From an uncultured Pelagibacteraceae bacterium (GTDB lineage: Bacteria > Pseudomonadota > Alphaproteobacteria > Pelagibacterales > Pelagibacteraceae), in contig CACPLG010000001.1 of NCBI GenBank assembly GCA_902634775.1, forward strand, positions 62,001-126,000: a DNA stretch of 64,000 nucleotides, given 5' to 3'. The notes under the pieces were generated by a model. That model was given only the letters and a program-made list of their open reading frames with translations. It did not search any database and had not been told where the DNA came from. Each line of letters begins with the position of its first letter. Positions within the stretch are counted from its first letter, which is position 1. Of the stretch, positions 33,637 to 40,919 are shown piece after piece. A program made the translations under genes and the position numbers.

Positions 33637-34041
33637 ATGAATAATCCAAACAATCCTTGTATATTCTGTAAAATTAATCATAAAGAATTAATATTTGAAA
33701 ATGATTACGCATATGCTTCTTTTGATAGTTATCCTGTTTCACAGTTACACTCATTAGTTGTTCCAAAGAGATGTATAGAAAATTATTTTGAATTAGACGA
33801 AAAAGAAATCTTAGCTTGTAATGACCTTATTAAAAAATTACAAAAAAAAATAATGTCAGAGGATAAATCAGTAGAGGGATTTAATATAGGAACAAATGCT
33901 GGAAATGTTGCAGGCCAATCTATTTTTCATTGCCATATACATGTGATTCCAAGAAGAAAAGGGGATGTAGATAATCCACAAGGTGGAGTTAGAAGCGTTA
34001 TACCTTCAAAACAACATTATACTCGAAAAATTAAGAAATAA
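33637..34041 (+). CDS. HIT-family nucleotide hydrolase
   Basis: 134 aa. CIFCKINHKELIFENDYAYA at the start has two Cys that often bind zinc in HIT proteins. FDSYPVSQLHSLVVPKR follows, and the histidine triad HCHIHVIPR is at 98-105. The family hydrolyses dinucleoside polyphosphates or AMP-lysine/AMP-amine links. It follows pabC by 5 nt and may share its transcript. The C-terminus is basic. No pathway assignment can be made from sequence alone. Confidence 0.88.
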   Translation: MNNPNNPCIFCKINHKELIFENDYAYASFDSYPVSQLHSLVVPKRCIENYFELDEKEILACNDLIKKLQKKIMSEDKSVEGFNIGTNAGNVAGQSIFHCHIHVIPRRKGDVDNPQGGVRSVIPSKQHYTRKIKK

Positions 34042-34127
34042 TGTTTTTATTAGGCAAATAGTGCGCTTTAATCACTGTTGAACTATTTTTTGTAGTATAC
34101 TAAGAATAATGAAAATTTTATAAAAAT

Positions 34128-34916
34128 ATGTTCACAACCAATCCATTCTCAACTTTAGCCGAAACAATTCCAATGATAGCAATTCAATCTTTTGTAATCA
34201 TTATGGTCGGTTTAATTATTTTAGGGACAGTAATGGATATGATTCATAAAAAAAATGTTAAATATTTTTTTAATAATGCGAAAAAAGCAAAAAAATCAGC
34301 CAAAAGAGAATTGGGCACAGGTGAAAGGTTAGCAGTTATTGGTAAAACAATAATTCATGATATTGGAACCACAGCCGAGCTTGGTTGGGGTAAAAGAAGA
34401 ATCGCACATGTCTTAGGAATGTATGGAACAATCCTTTTTTGGATTGGTTCTGCTGCAATGATATTTTTTTATACTGATTCTCAAACTCCAAACGTTTGGC
34501 CAATTCTTTGGCATGTTGGAGCAATAATGACTTGTTTGGGTGGATACTGGTTTTGGCTTTTTTTAAGAGTAGATGTTGCAGCTGAGGCAAATTCAGTATT
34601 TAGGATAATTACTGCAGATTTGTTTGTGTTAGCGCTCTTAGCCTCTGCTACCTTTGGTTTAATTTGGTCTTACTTACAGTTTAATCAAATATTTGTATGG
34701 GACACTTTATTTCTAGTGCTTTTTGGAGTTTCAAATATAGTTTTATTCGGGGGCGTATACTGGTCTAAGTTTGCTCACATGTTCTATAAACCTGGGGCGG
34801 CAATACAAAAAAATTTAGCTGAAGCTGATGGTTCAAGAGATAATCTTCCTCCACCAGCAGATGCGCCAGAACAGTTTGGGCTTGGCATAAAAAGAGAAGA
34901 GCCAAAACACTATTAA
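34128..34916 (+). CDS. aprM: AprM-like membrane protein associated with APS reductase
   Basis: 262 aa. TM helices near 15-38, 98-120, 128-148, 163-188 and 195-218; a basic cytoplasmic stretch lies at 39-90. The RIAHVLGMYGTILFWIGS and LWHVGAIMTCLGGYWFWLFLRVD segments carry His residues that could hold heme or contact quinone. The C-terminal tail is Pro/Glu-rich. In SAR11 and related bacteria a membrane protein called AprM precedes aprBA and replaces QmoABC as the electron link to the membrane; this matches. Its mechanism is not established. It leads the apr operon after an 86-bp spacer. Confidence 0.8.
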   Translation: MFTTNPFSTLAETIPMIAIQSFVIIMVGLIILGTVMDMIHKKNVKYFFNNAKKAKKSAKRELGTGERLAVIGKTIIHDIGTTAELGWGKRRIAHVLGMYGTILFWIGSAAMIFFYTDSQTPNVWPILWHVGAIMTCLGGYWFWLFLRVDVAAEANSVFRIITADLFVLALLASATFGLIWSYLQFNQIFVWDTLFLVLFGVSNIVLFGGVYWSKFAHMFYKPGAAIQKNLAEADGSRDNLPPPADAPEQFGLGIKREEPKHY

Positions 34917-34947
34917 TATGTTAGAATTTAAAAAGGAGATAAAATAA

Positions 34948-35418
34948 ATGTCAACATTTGTATACATGACCAGGTGCGATGGTTGTGGTCACTGCGTAGA
35001 TATCTGTCCTTCAGATATCATGCACATCGATAAAAATATTAGAAGAGCAAAAAACATTGAGCCAAATTTTTGTTGGGAATGTTACTCTTGCGTAAAAGCC
35101 TGTCCTAATCATGCGATAGATGTAAGAGGATATGCTGACTTTGCTCCGATGGGTCACAGTGTAAGAGTTAGAAGAGAAGAAGAAAAAGGAACGATTTCTT
35201 GGAAAATAAAATTTAGAAATGGAACAGAAAAAGATTTTGTATCTCCGATAACAACAAAGCCATGGGGAAAATTCATTCCAAAACTTGCTGATGGTGACAA
35301 ACCTAATCAAGGAGAAATTAATTCTCAAATACTTTATAATGAACCTCACGGTTTAAACACTGATAAAGATCTTCCAACTTTAGATAAGAACTCCTTTAAA
35401 AAAGGAGTTTATTATTAA
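34948..35418 (+). CDS. aprB: Adenylylsulfate (APS) reductase beta subunit
   Basis: 156 aa. Two 4Fe-4S motifs, Cys10/13/16/20 (TRCDGCGHCVDICPSDIM) and Cys42/45/48/52 (CWECYSCVKACPNHA). The AprB-specific tail with GYADFAPMGHSVRVRR and PWGKFIPKL follows. AprB passes electrons between the AprA flavin and the membrane. A strong SD (AAGGAG) lies 7 nt before the ATG. The stop overlaps the aprA start by one base. The C-terminal 40 residues are variable between lineages. Confidence 0.95.
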   Translation: MSTFVYMTRCDGCGHCVDICPSDIMHIDKNIRRAKNIEPNFCWECYSCVKACPNHAIDVRGYADFAPMGHSVRVRREEEKGTISWKIKFRNGTEKDFVSPITTKPWGKFIPKLADGDKPNQGEINSQILYNEPHGLNTDKDLPTLDKNSFKKGVYY

Positions 35419-37277
35419 TGCCTAAGAATAAAACTGTCTTTGAAGATTGTGATGTACTAGTTGTTGGCGGTGGTATGGCCGGTACTGGTGCTACTTTTGA
35501 AGCTAGACACTGGGGAAGAAATTTAAAAATCATTTGTGTTGAAAAAGCAAACATTGATAGAAGTGGTGCAGTAGCTCAAGGACTTTATGCAATTAACTGT
35601 TACATGGGAATGCAGTGGGGAGAAAACCAGCCCGAAGATCATGTGAGATACGCTAGAAATGATTTAATGGGATTAGTTAGAGAAGACTTAGGTTACGACA
35701 TGGCAAGACACGTTGATTCAACTGTTCATATGTTTGATGAGTGGGGATTGCCTATGATGAAAAACAAAGAGACAGGCAGATACCAAAGAGAAGGTAAGTG
35801 GCAAATAATGATTCACGGTGAAAGTTATAAGCCGATTGTTGCTGAAGCTGCAAAAAAGTCAGCTGATAAAATTTACAATAGAATAATGATAACTCATCTT
35901 CTTAAAGATGAGGAAAATGAGAACAGAGTCGCTGGAGCAGTTGGTTTTAATATGAGAACTGGAGACTACCATGTATTCAAAGCTAAAGCAGTAATTATAG
36001 CTGCAGGTGGAGCATCACATATATTTAAACCCAGAGCAGTTGGTGAAGGCATGGGAAGAACTTGGTATGCGCCATGGAGCAATGGTTCAGCTTACGCATT
36101 ACCAATTGCTGCAGGCGCGAAAATGACACAAATGGAAAATAGAATAGTACTTTGTAGATTTAAAGACGGTTATGGTCCAGTTGGCGCATATTTTTTACAT
36201 TTAAAAACTTATACTCAAAATGCAAATGGCGAGAACTATGAAAAGAAATGGTATGATGCTACAAAAAAACTTGTTGGTGAGTACATTGATCATCATCCAA
36301 CTCCAACATGTCTAAGAAACCATGCTTTTATCCAAGAAGTAGCAGCAGGTGGCGGACCAATCCACATGGTAACTAAAGAAGCTTTTCAAGATCCTCATTT
36401 AGAAACTGTTGGCTGGGAAAACTTTTTGGGTATGACAGTGGGTCAAGCCGTAGTTTGGGCATCACAAAATATCGATCCAAAGTATACTAATCCAGAATTA
36501 ACAACTTCAGAGCCTTATGTTATGGGTTCACACGCAACTTGTTCAGGAGCATGGGTAAGTGGTCCAGAGGATATTGCACCAGATGATTATTTCTGGGGAT
36601 ATAACAGAATGATGTCTGTAGAGGGTTTATTTGGAGCAGGGGACACTGTTGGAGGAAGTGCCCACAAGTTTTCATCAGGTTCTTTTACCGAAGGAAGATT
36701 GGCTGCAAAAGCTGCTGTTAAATACATTGAAGATAAAAAAGCCAACAATATTAAGTTAAGTGAGAAACAGTATAACGATTTAAAAGAGGTAATCTATAAA
36801 CCTCTAGAAAATTACACAGTTGGAAGAAATGAGATAACTGGAGGTACAGTTTCACCAAGTTATATTTCACCTATACAAGGCCTACAAAGACTTCAAAAAA
36901 TCATGGATGAATATTGTGGTGGTATTACTAACAATTATATGACAAATGATAACCTTCTTAAAAAAGGTTTAGAATTATTAGATTGGCTTCAAGAGGACTT
37001 AGAAAATGTAGGGGCTGAGGATTATCACCAGTTGATGAGAGCCTGGGAGTTGAAACATAGAGCTTTAACATCTCAATGTGTTACTGAACATACTTTATTT
37101 AGAGAAGAAACTCGTTGGCCAGGATACTATTATAGAGGCGATCATATGAAATTAGATGATGAAAATTGGCATTGTTTAACAGTATCAAGAAGAGATCCTG
37201 AAACAGGCAAGTTCACAATGGAAAAAAAACCTGTTTATCACATAGTTGACGATAAAGAGAAAAAAAAGGCATCCTAA
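35418..37277 (+). CDS. aprA: Adenylylsulfate (APS) reductase alpha subunit
   Basis: 619 aa flavoprotein of the fumarate reductase fold. The FAD loop is VVGGGMAGTGATFEARHWG near 14-32; SGAVAQGLYAINCYMG, DHVRYARNDLMGLVRED and GMGRTWYAPWSNGSAYA are AprA-specific. The active-site HHPTPTCLRNHA region is intact. AprA interconverts APS and sulfite plus AMP. In an aerobic oligotroph without the rest of sulfate respiration it should run in the oxidative direction, using sulfite set free by SuyAB and Xsc (inference supported by the gene cluster). It shares a base with aprB. Confidence 0.96.
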   Translation: MPKNKTVFEDCDVLVVGGGMAGTGATFEARHWGRNLKIICVEKANIDRSGAVAQGLYAINCYMGMQWGENQPEDHVRYARNDLMGLVREDLGYDMARHVDSTVHMFDEWGLPMMKNKETGRYQREGKWQIMIHGESYKPIVAEAAKKSADKIYNRIMITHLLKDEENENRVAGAVGFNMRTGDYHVFKAKAVIIAAGGASHIFKPRAVGEGMGRTWYAPWSNGSAYALPIAAGAKMTQMENRIVLCRFKDGYGPVGAYFLHLKTYTQNANGENYEKKWYDATKKLVGEYIDHHPTPTCLRNHAFIQEVAAGGGPIHMVTKEAFQDPHLETVGWENFLGMTVGQAVVWASQNIDPKYTNPELTTSEPYVMGSHATCSGAWVSGPEDIAPDDYFWGYNRMMSVEGLFGAGDTVGGSAHKFSSGSFTEGRLAAKAAVKYIEDKKANNIKLSEKQYNDLKEVIYKPLENYTVGRNEITGGTVSPSYISPIQGLQRLQKIMDEYCGGITNNYMTNDNLLKKGLELLDWLQEDLENVGAEDYHQLMRAWELKHRALTSQCVTEHTLFREETRWPGYYYRGDHMKLDDENWHCLTVSRRDPETGKFTMEKKPVYHIVDDKEKKKAS

Positions 37278-37292
37278 AAGGACTTCAAAAAT

Positions 37293-37643
37293 ATGAGCTT
37301 CACATCAAAGACTGATGATGAAATTATAAAATTGGCTAATCCAATATGGTCAAATCTTATTAAGTCCTCAAATATGAAAGATTATGGTGGTTTTACTAGA
37401 GATTTTTCTTCACAAATGCTCTATGGAGCAAATGAGGTTGAGCTAGGTAAGCAATGGGCTAGCAATAAATTAATCTCAAGTTTGACCGATAATTTCCAAG
37501 CTTTTGGTTGTTTAAGAAGAGGAATGCACGTAACGGTATTGTTTAAACAGACAAGTACTACAGAAGAGGGTGAGTTCTTAGGAAGACTTGTTCTTGGAGA
37601 AGAGGGCGGTGCTGTGAAGGTATTTGGAGCAACTATTTTTTAA
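37293..37643 (+). CDS. Uncharacterised 116-aa protein directly behind aprA
   Basis: No family recognised. It is 116 aa, soluble, no signal peptide or TM. The first half is helical and polar (KTDDEIIKLANPIWSNLIKS), then FSSQMLYGANEVELGKQWA. The second half looks like beta strands: GCLRRGMHVTVLFKQTST and GEFLGRLVLGEEGGAVKVFG. The helix-then-sheet order and ending is somewhat like NTF2/cystatin-like small proteins, which is only an impression. It starts 15 nt after the aprA stop with a GGAC SD, and is therefore almost certainly in the apr operon. It may be an assembly or regulatory factor for APS reductase. Confidence 0.75.
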   Translation: MSFTSKTDDEIIKLANPIWSNLIKSSNMKDYGGFTRDFSSQMLYGANEVELGKQWASNKLISSLTDNFQAFGCLRRGMHVTVLFKQTSTTEEGEFLGRLVLGEEGGAVKVFGATIF

Positions 37644-37685
37644 AAAATTCTTGCAAAGATCCTTATTAAGGTGTACTTGGTGAGT

Positions 37686-37835
37686 ATGCTTGAATATTTT
37701 CAAAAACACACAAACTCTTTCAAGCACATATTTAACTTAAAAATTATATCAAATTTAAATACTAAAATTGCTCTTTATATAGGTTTAGCAGCATACTGGG
37801 TAGTAATGTTATCTAGTACTTTTTTTGGATTCTAA
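37686..37835 (+). CDS. Small single-TM protein (49 aa) in the sulfite block
   Basis: Hand-read gene from ATG 37686 to TAA 37835. A GTG at 37680, two codons earlier, has a better-placed AAGG SD. The first 27 residues are polar and basic with two His. Residues 28-47 are one hydrophobic helix (KIALYIGLAAYWVVMLSSTF). No family recognised. It lies between the 116-aa protein and the sulfite exporter on the same strand, so it may be a small subunit or regulator of either the Apr complex or the exporter. Low codon information; moderate confidence. Confidence 0.55.
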   Translation: MLEYFQKHTNSFKHIFNLKIISNLNTKIALYIGLAAYWVVMLSSTFFGF

Positions 37836-37881
37836 ATATCAAACAGTTGACTTTAATAATTTTGAGGAATAATTAATCCTA

Positions 37882-38979
37882 ATGGAGTTCTTTCTTCCTA
37901 TTGCAGAAGTAAATGTAAGCTTACCTTTTATCTTTTTTTTAAGTTTAGTTGTTGGGATTTTATCAGGTTTATTTGGTGTTGGAGGTGGTTTTTTAATGAC
38001 CCCTTTCTTAATTTTTTTAGGAATTCCACCAGCTTATGCAGTGCCAAACGAGGCTAATAATATTTTAGGTACATCAATATCAGGATCAACAACGCATTAT
38101 TTGAAAGGAACTCTTGATTATAAAATGGGTTTAATGATTGTGGTTGGTGGTGCTATGGGAACTATCCTGGGTATTTTAACTTTTACTTATTTTCAAGACA
38201 TTGGAAAAATTAATATCGTTATTTCGCTTGCATATATGTACATACTAGCGATCATTGGAACTATGATGCTGGTTCAAGGTGTTACAGAAATCGATAGAGC
38301 TAGAAAAAAAATTATTGTTAAAAAAAAATTACACGATCATAATTGGTTACAAGGTTTGCCTTTTAGAATGAGGTTTAAAAAATCTAAACTTTATGAAAGT
38401 GCTTTTACTCCAATTATCATGGGATTTATTGTGGGTTATATAGCAGCTATACTTGGTGTTGGTGGAGCTTTTATACTTGTTCCTGCGATGATTTATATTA
38501 TAGGAATGCCTACTAAATTAATTCCTGGAACTTCTTTATTTGTAACAATATTTATAAGTGCAATAGTTACTATCCTACATGCGTTTAATTACGGTACGAT
38601 TGACTTAATATTAGTAACAGTTTTAATTTTAGGTTCCATACTTGGGGTTCAAATAGGCCAAAAGATTGGTGAAAAAGTTGATAGCTCACAGTTTAAAACT
38701 ATTTTAGCAATGCTTTTGTTATTAGTTGGAATAGCGATAGCATACGATACTTTCTTTGCAGAAGAGATAATTAAAGAAACATCAAATAACGAATCTAAAA
38801 CATTAGGACCAATCTCCCAATTTGTAAGAGACTTATCTAAAAATGTTCCAGTTCTTTATGGATTGTTCTCAATTGTTTTAGCCCTTGTATTAGGTGTCGG
38901 TGCGGCAATTTTGAGAAGGTTTTTATCAAATCTTAAAAAGAAGTTTGTATACACAGCTCCACCTGCTTCACAAAAGTAG
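37882..38979 (+). CDS. tauE: TauE/SafE (TSUP) family sulfite/organosulfonate exporter
   Basis: 365 aa. Two repeats of the TSUP fold: LSGLFGVGGGFLMTPFLIFLGIPPAYAVPNE at 28-58 area (only the GVGGG and GIPP parts matter), and AILGVGGAFILVPAMIYIIGMPTKLIPGTSL in the second half. A cytoplasmic loop of ~45 residues (about 135-175) separates them, and an extra TM lies near the C-terminus. Family members export sulfite or sulfoacetate. Its place between apr genes and suyAB/xsc strongly suggests removal of excess sulfite. A 46-bp gap precedes it after the small TM gene. Confidence 0.88.
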   Translation: MEFFLPIAEVNVSLPFIFFLSLVVGILSGLFGVGGGFLMTPFLIFLGIPPAYAVPNEANNILGTSISGSTTHYLKGTLDYKMGLMIVVGGAMGTILGILTFTYFQDIGKINIVISLAYMYILAIIGTMMLVQGVTEIDRARKKIIVKKKLHDHNWLQGLPFRMRFKKSKLYESAFTPIIMGFIVGYIAAILGVGGAFILVPAMIYIIGMPTKLIPGTSLFVTIFISAIVTILHAFNYGTIDLILVTVLILGSILGVQIGQKIGEKVDSSQFKTILAMLLLLVGIAIAYDTFFAEEIIKETSNNESKTLGPISQFVRDLSKNVPVLYGLFSIVLALVLGVGAAILRRFLSNLKKKFVYTAPPASQK

Positions 38980-39014
38980 TTTAATTTTATAAAATTGATT
39001 ATAATGTTCACAAT

Positions 39015-39383
39015 ATGAAAAAACTATTTGTCTTATTATTGATTGTATTACCTTTCAATTTAGCTGTAGCTGAAAAACAAACAACATTCGATAATGATGT
39101 TTTTAATAAAGCTCAGTCAGATGGAAAGACTGTAGTTGTAAGTTCATGGATTAAATATTGCACATCATGTGCTAGTCAAATGAAGGCATTGAAAGATGTT
39201 GAAAAAGATTTTGATAATTTAATTTATCTTACATTTGATGTTACAAATAGGGAAATTGCCAAACAACTAAATATTCAGTTCCAAACTACGCTTGTAATTT
39301 ATAAAAACAATAAAGAAGTCTATCGAAGTTTGGGTGAGTTAACTAAAGATAAAATTTATAAAGCTATAAATTCTGTAATTTAA
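39015..39383 (+). CDS. Secreted thioredoxin-fold protein with CxxC
   Basis: 122 aa. Signal peptide at residues 1-19 (cut after AVA), then a thioredoxin-like domain with WIKYCTSCASQM (Cys49 and Cys52). The rest resembles the DsbD gamma/Thioredoxin_7 group: LIYLTFDVTNREIAKQLNIQ, then TTLVIYKNNKEV with Thr in the usual cis-Pro neighbourhood (FQTTLV) instead of Pro. The missing cis-Pro is odd and may change substrate handling. It is the last plus gene before convergent suyBA and follows the exporter by 35 bp. A periplasmic redox or chaperone role is likely. Confidence 0.75.
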   Translation: MKKLFVLLLIVLPFNLAVAEKQTTFDNDVFNKAQSDGKTVVVSSWIKYCTSCASQMKALKDVEKDFDNLIYLTFDVTNREIAKQLNIQFQTTLVIYKNNKEVYRSLGELTKDKIYKAINSVI

Positions 39384-40550
39384 TTAGGCACTTCTATACA
39401 ACTTAGTCATGACGAATTCTTTATGACCTAGTGCTTCAGCACAAGTTAGTCTCCCATTTGCAACTTTAATAGTAGATCTAATTAATTCATCACCAGCTTG
39501 ATCAAGATTCATTTCTCTTGATAATATTTTTGAAACATCGACATCAATATGTTCGCTCATAGTTTTCGCTGTTAATGGATTAGCTGTAAGTTTAATCACG
39601 GGCTCAATGGGATTGCCAATTATATTTCCTTGACCGGTCGGAAATAAATGAATGTTAAAACCCCCAGCAGCTTGAAGAGTAACACATTCAGCAGCAGCTG
39701 ATGATGTATCCATAAAATATAATCCTTTTCCTTTAGTTGGTTCCTCAGCTGGTTCTAATACATCTATAAATTTTCTTGAACCTATTTTTTGAAAATTTCC
39801 AAAAGCTTTTTCTTCAATTGTTGTAAGTCCTCCAGCAATATTTCCAGCTGTTGGTTGACTTTCTGACAAATCATTTGTTGCTTCCTTTAATATAAAATCG
39901 TTGTATGAACTCCAAGTTTTCATAAATTTATCTTGTGCTTCTTTTGTTTTACCTCTTTTTGCGCACACAGTTTCGGCTCCAGTTAATTCTGACGTTTCAC
40001 CAAAACATAAGTGTACTCCAAGTGGCTCGAGTTTATCCATTAAGTTTCCGACTGTAGGATTAGATGCAAGTCCTGATGTTGTATCTGACTCTCCACATTT
40101 CACTGATATCCACAAATCACTTATGGGACATTCCTCTCTTTGTTTTTCAGATGCCCACATTGAAAATTCTTGAGCTTTTTTTGAAACTTTTGCAATTGTG
40201 TCGATATCCCCAACACCCTCTATACTAAAACCTTCAACTGGCTTTCCAGTCTTAGCAATCGCATCAACAATTCTTTTTGTCCATTTAGGCTCAATACCAA
40301 TTACAATTACAGCAGCTACGTTTGGATTACGTCCCGTTCCAATCATTGTTCTAAAGTGAAGTTCTAAGTCCGCACCAAATTGTAATCTACCATAGGAGTG
40401 TGGAAGTGCAATTGTCCCCTTAATATTATTGGCCACCGCTTCAGCACATGCATTCGAAATATCATCTACTGGAAGAATAATCACGTGATTTCTCGTTCCC
40501 GCTCTACCGTTTTCTCTTTTAAAACCTAAAAAACTTTTTGGAATTTGCAT
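39384..40550 (-). CDS. suyB: (2R)-sulfolactate sulfo-lyase beta subunit (SuyB; UxaA family)
   Basis: 388 aa of the UxaA/altronate dehydratase C-terminal type. [62 protein letters not shown] and [16 protein letters not shown] are the family blocks, with Cys residues that may hold an Fe-S cluster. Split alpha and beta genes, rather than the ~495-aa fused altronase, match SuyAB. SuyAB splits sulfolactate into pyruvate and sulfite. The neighbours xsc, aprBA and tauE strongly favour this over sugar-acid dehydratases. Its start is one nt from the suyA stop, and its stop touches that of the convergent thioredoxin-like gene. Confidence 0.85.
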   Translation of the reverse strand: MQIPKSFLGFKRENGRAGTRNHVIILPVDDISNACAEAVANNIKGTIALPHSYGRLQFGADLELHFRTMIGTGRNPNVAAVIVIGIEPKWTKRIVDAIAKTGKPVEGFSIEGVGDIDTIAKVSKKAQEFSMWASEKQREECPISDLWISVKCGESDTTSGLASNPTVGNLMDKLEPLGVHLCFGETSELTGAETVCAKRGKTKEAQDKFMKTWSSYNDFILKEATNDLSESQPTAGNIAGGLTTIEEKAFGNFQKIGSRKFIDVLEPAEEPTKGKGLYFMDTSSAAAECVTLQAAGGFNIHLFPTGQGNIIGNPIEPVIKLTANPLTAKTMSEHIDVDVSKILSREMNLDQAGDELIRSTIKVANGRLTCAEALGHKEFVMTKLYRSA

Positions 40551-40551
40551 A

Positions 40552-40839
40552 TTACCACTTTTTTGTTTTTACGTTATGAACGTGAACATGGTCGCCTTTT
40601 TTTATAGACTTAATTACCTTACCTATATCATGTCCATACTTAATTATAGTGTCACCCTCCTTAAGATCTTCTAATGCTATTTTGTGACCTAGGGGTATTT
40701 CTGCCTCGGATTTTACTTTAGATGAGGAGTCGTCTTCCATTATCCAACATCCACAGTCTTGGCCCTTTGATACTTTTTCTATAACAATTACGCCAACATT
40801 GTCTTTTTTATCGTGAATAATTATATCTGTTTTAGCCAT
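40552..40839 (-). CDS. suyA: (2R)-sulfolactate sulfo-lyase alpha subunit (SuyA; SAF domain)
   Basis: 95 aa, one SAF domain as in the N-terminal part of Uxa[45 protein letters not shown] and the end [10 protein letters not shown] are typical: the PxGHKIAL and GxxIGxA positions fit. It forms the sulfo-lyase with SuyB, encoded one base downstream. The first gene of the pair, it is divergent from xsc across an 80-bp intergenic region that holds a 7-bp inverted repeat. Confidence 0.85.
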   Translation of the reverse strand: MAKTDIIIHDKKDNVGVIVIEKVSKGQDCGCWIMEDDSSSKVKSEAEIPLGHKIALEDLKEGDTIIKYGHDIGKVIKSIKKGDHVHVHNVKTKKW

Positions 40840-40848
40840 TGAGACGAT

Positions 40849-40872
40849 TTCTTAGTAGAAACTTGCTAAGAA
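40849..40872. promoter_or_regulatory. Inverted repeat (possible operator) between suyA and xsc
   Basis: TTCTTAG at 40849-40855 and CTAAGAA at 40866-40872 form a perfect 7-bp inverted repeat with a 10-nt spacer, half-site centres 17 bp apart. It lies in the 80-bp shared promoter region of divergent suyAB and xsc, about ten bases from the suyA start. The right arm leads into a TATATT-like -10 for xsc. A dimeric regulator sensing sulfonate or sulfite is a plausible user; this is inference from position and symmetry. Confidence 0.4.
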
Positions 40873-40919
40873 TTTATATATTAATCATGCGATTGCAAAC
40901 AAAATTGTAGAGAATTTTT

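Noticed and set aside
34078-34101. TTGAAC and TATACT before aprM as a sigma70 promoter
   Set aside because: Spacing is only 12 bp, too short; TATACT may still be a -10, but no matching -35 was found.
38983-38996. Perfect 14-bp palindrome AATTTTATAAAATT after the sulfite exporter gene
   Set aside because: A/T-only palindromes are frequent in this composition, and there is no stable stem with U-run for a terminator.
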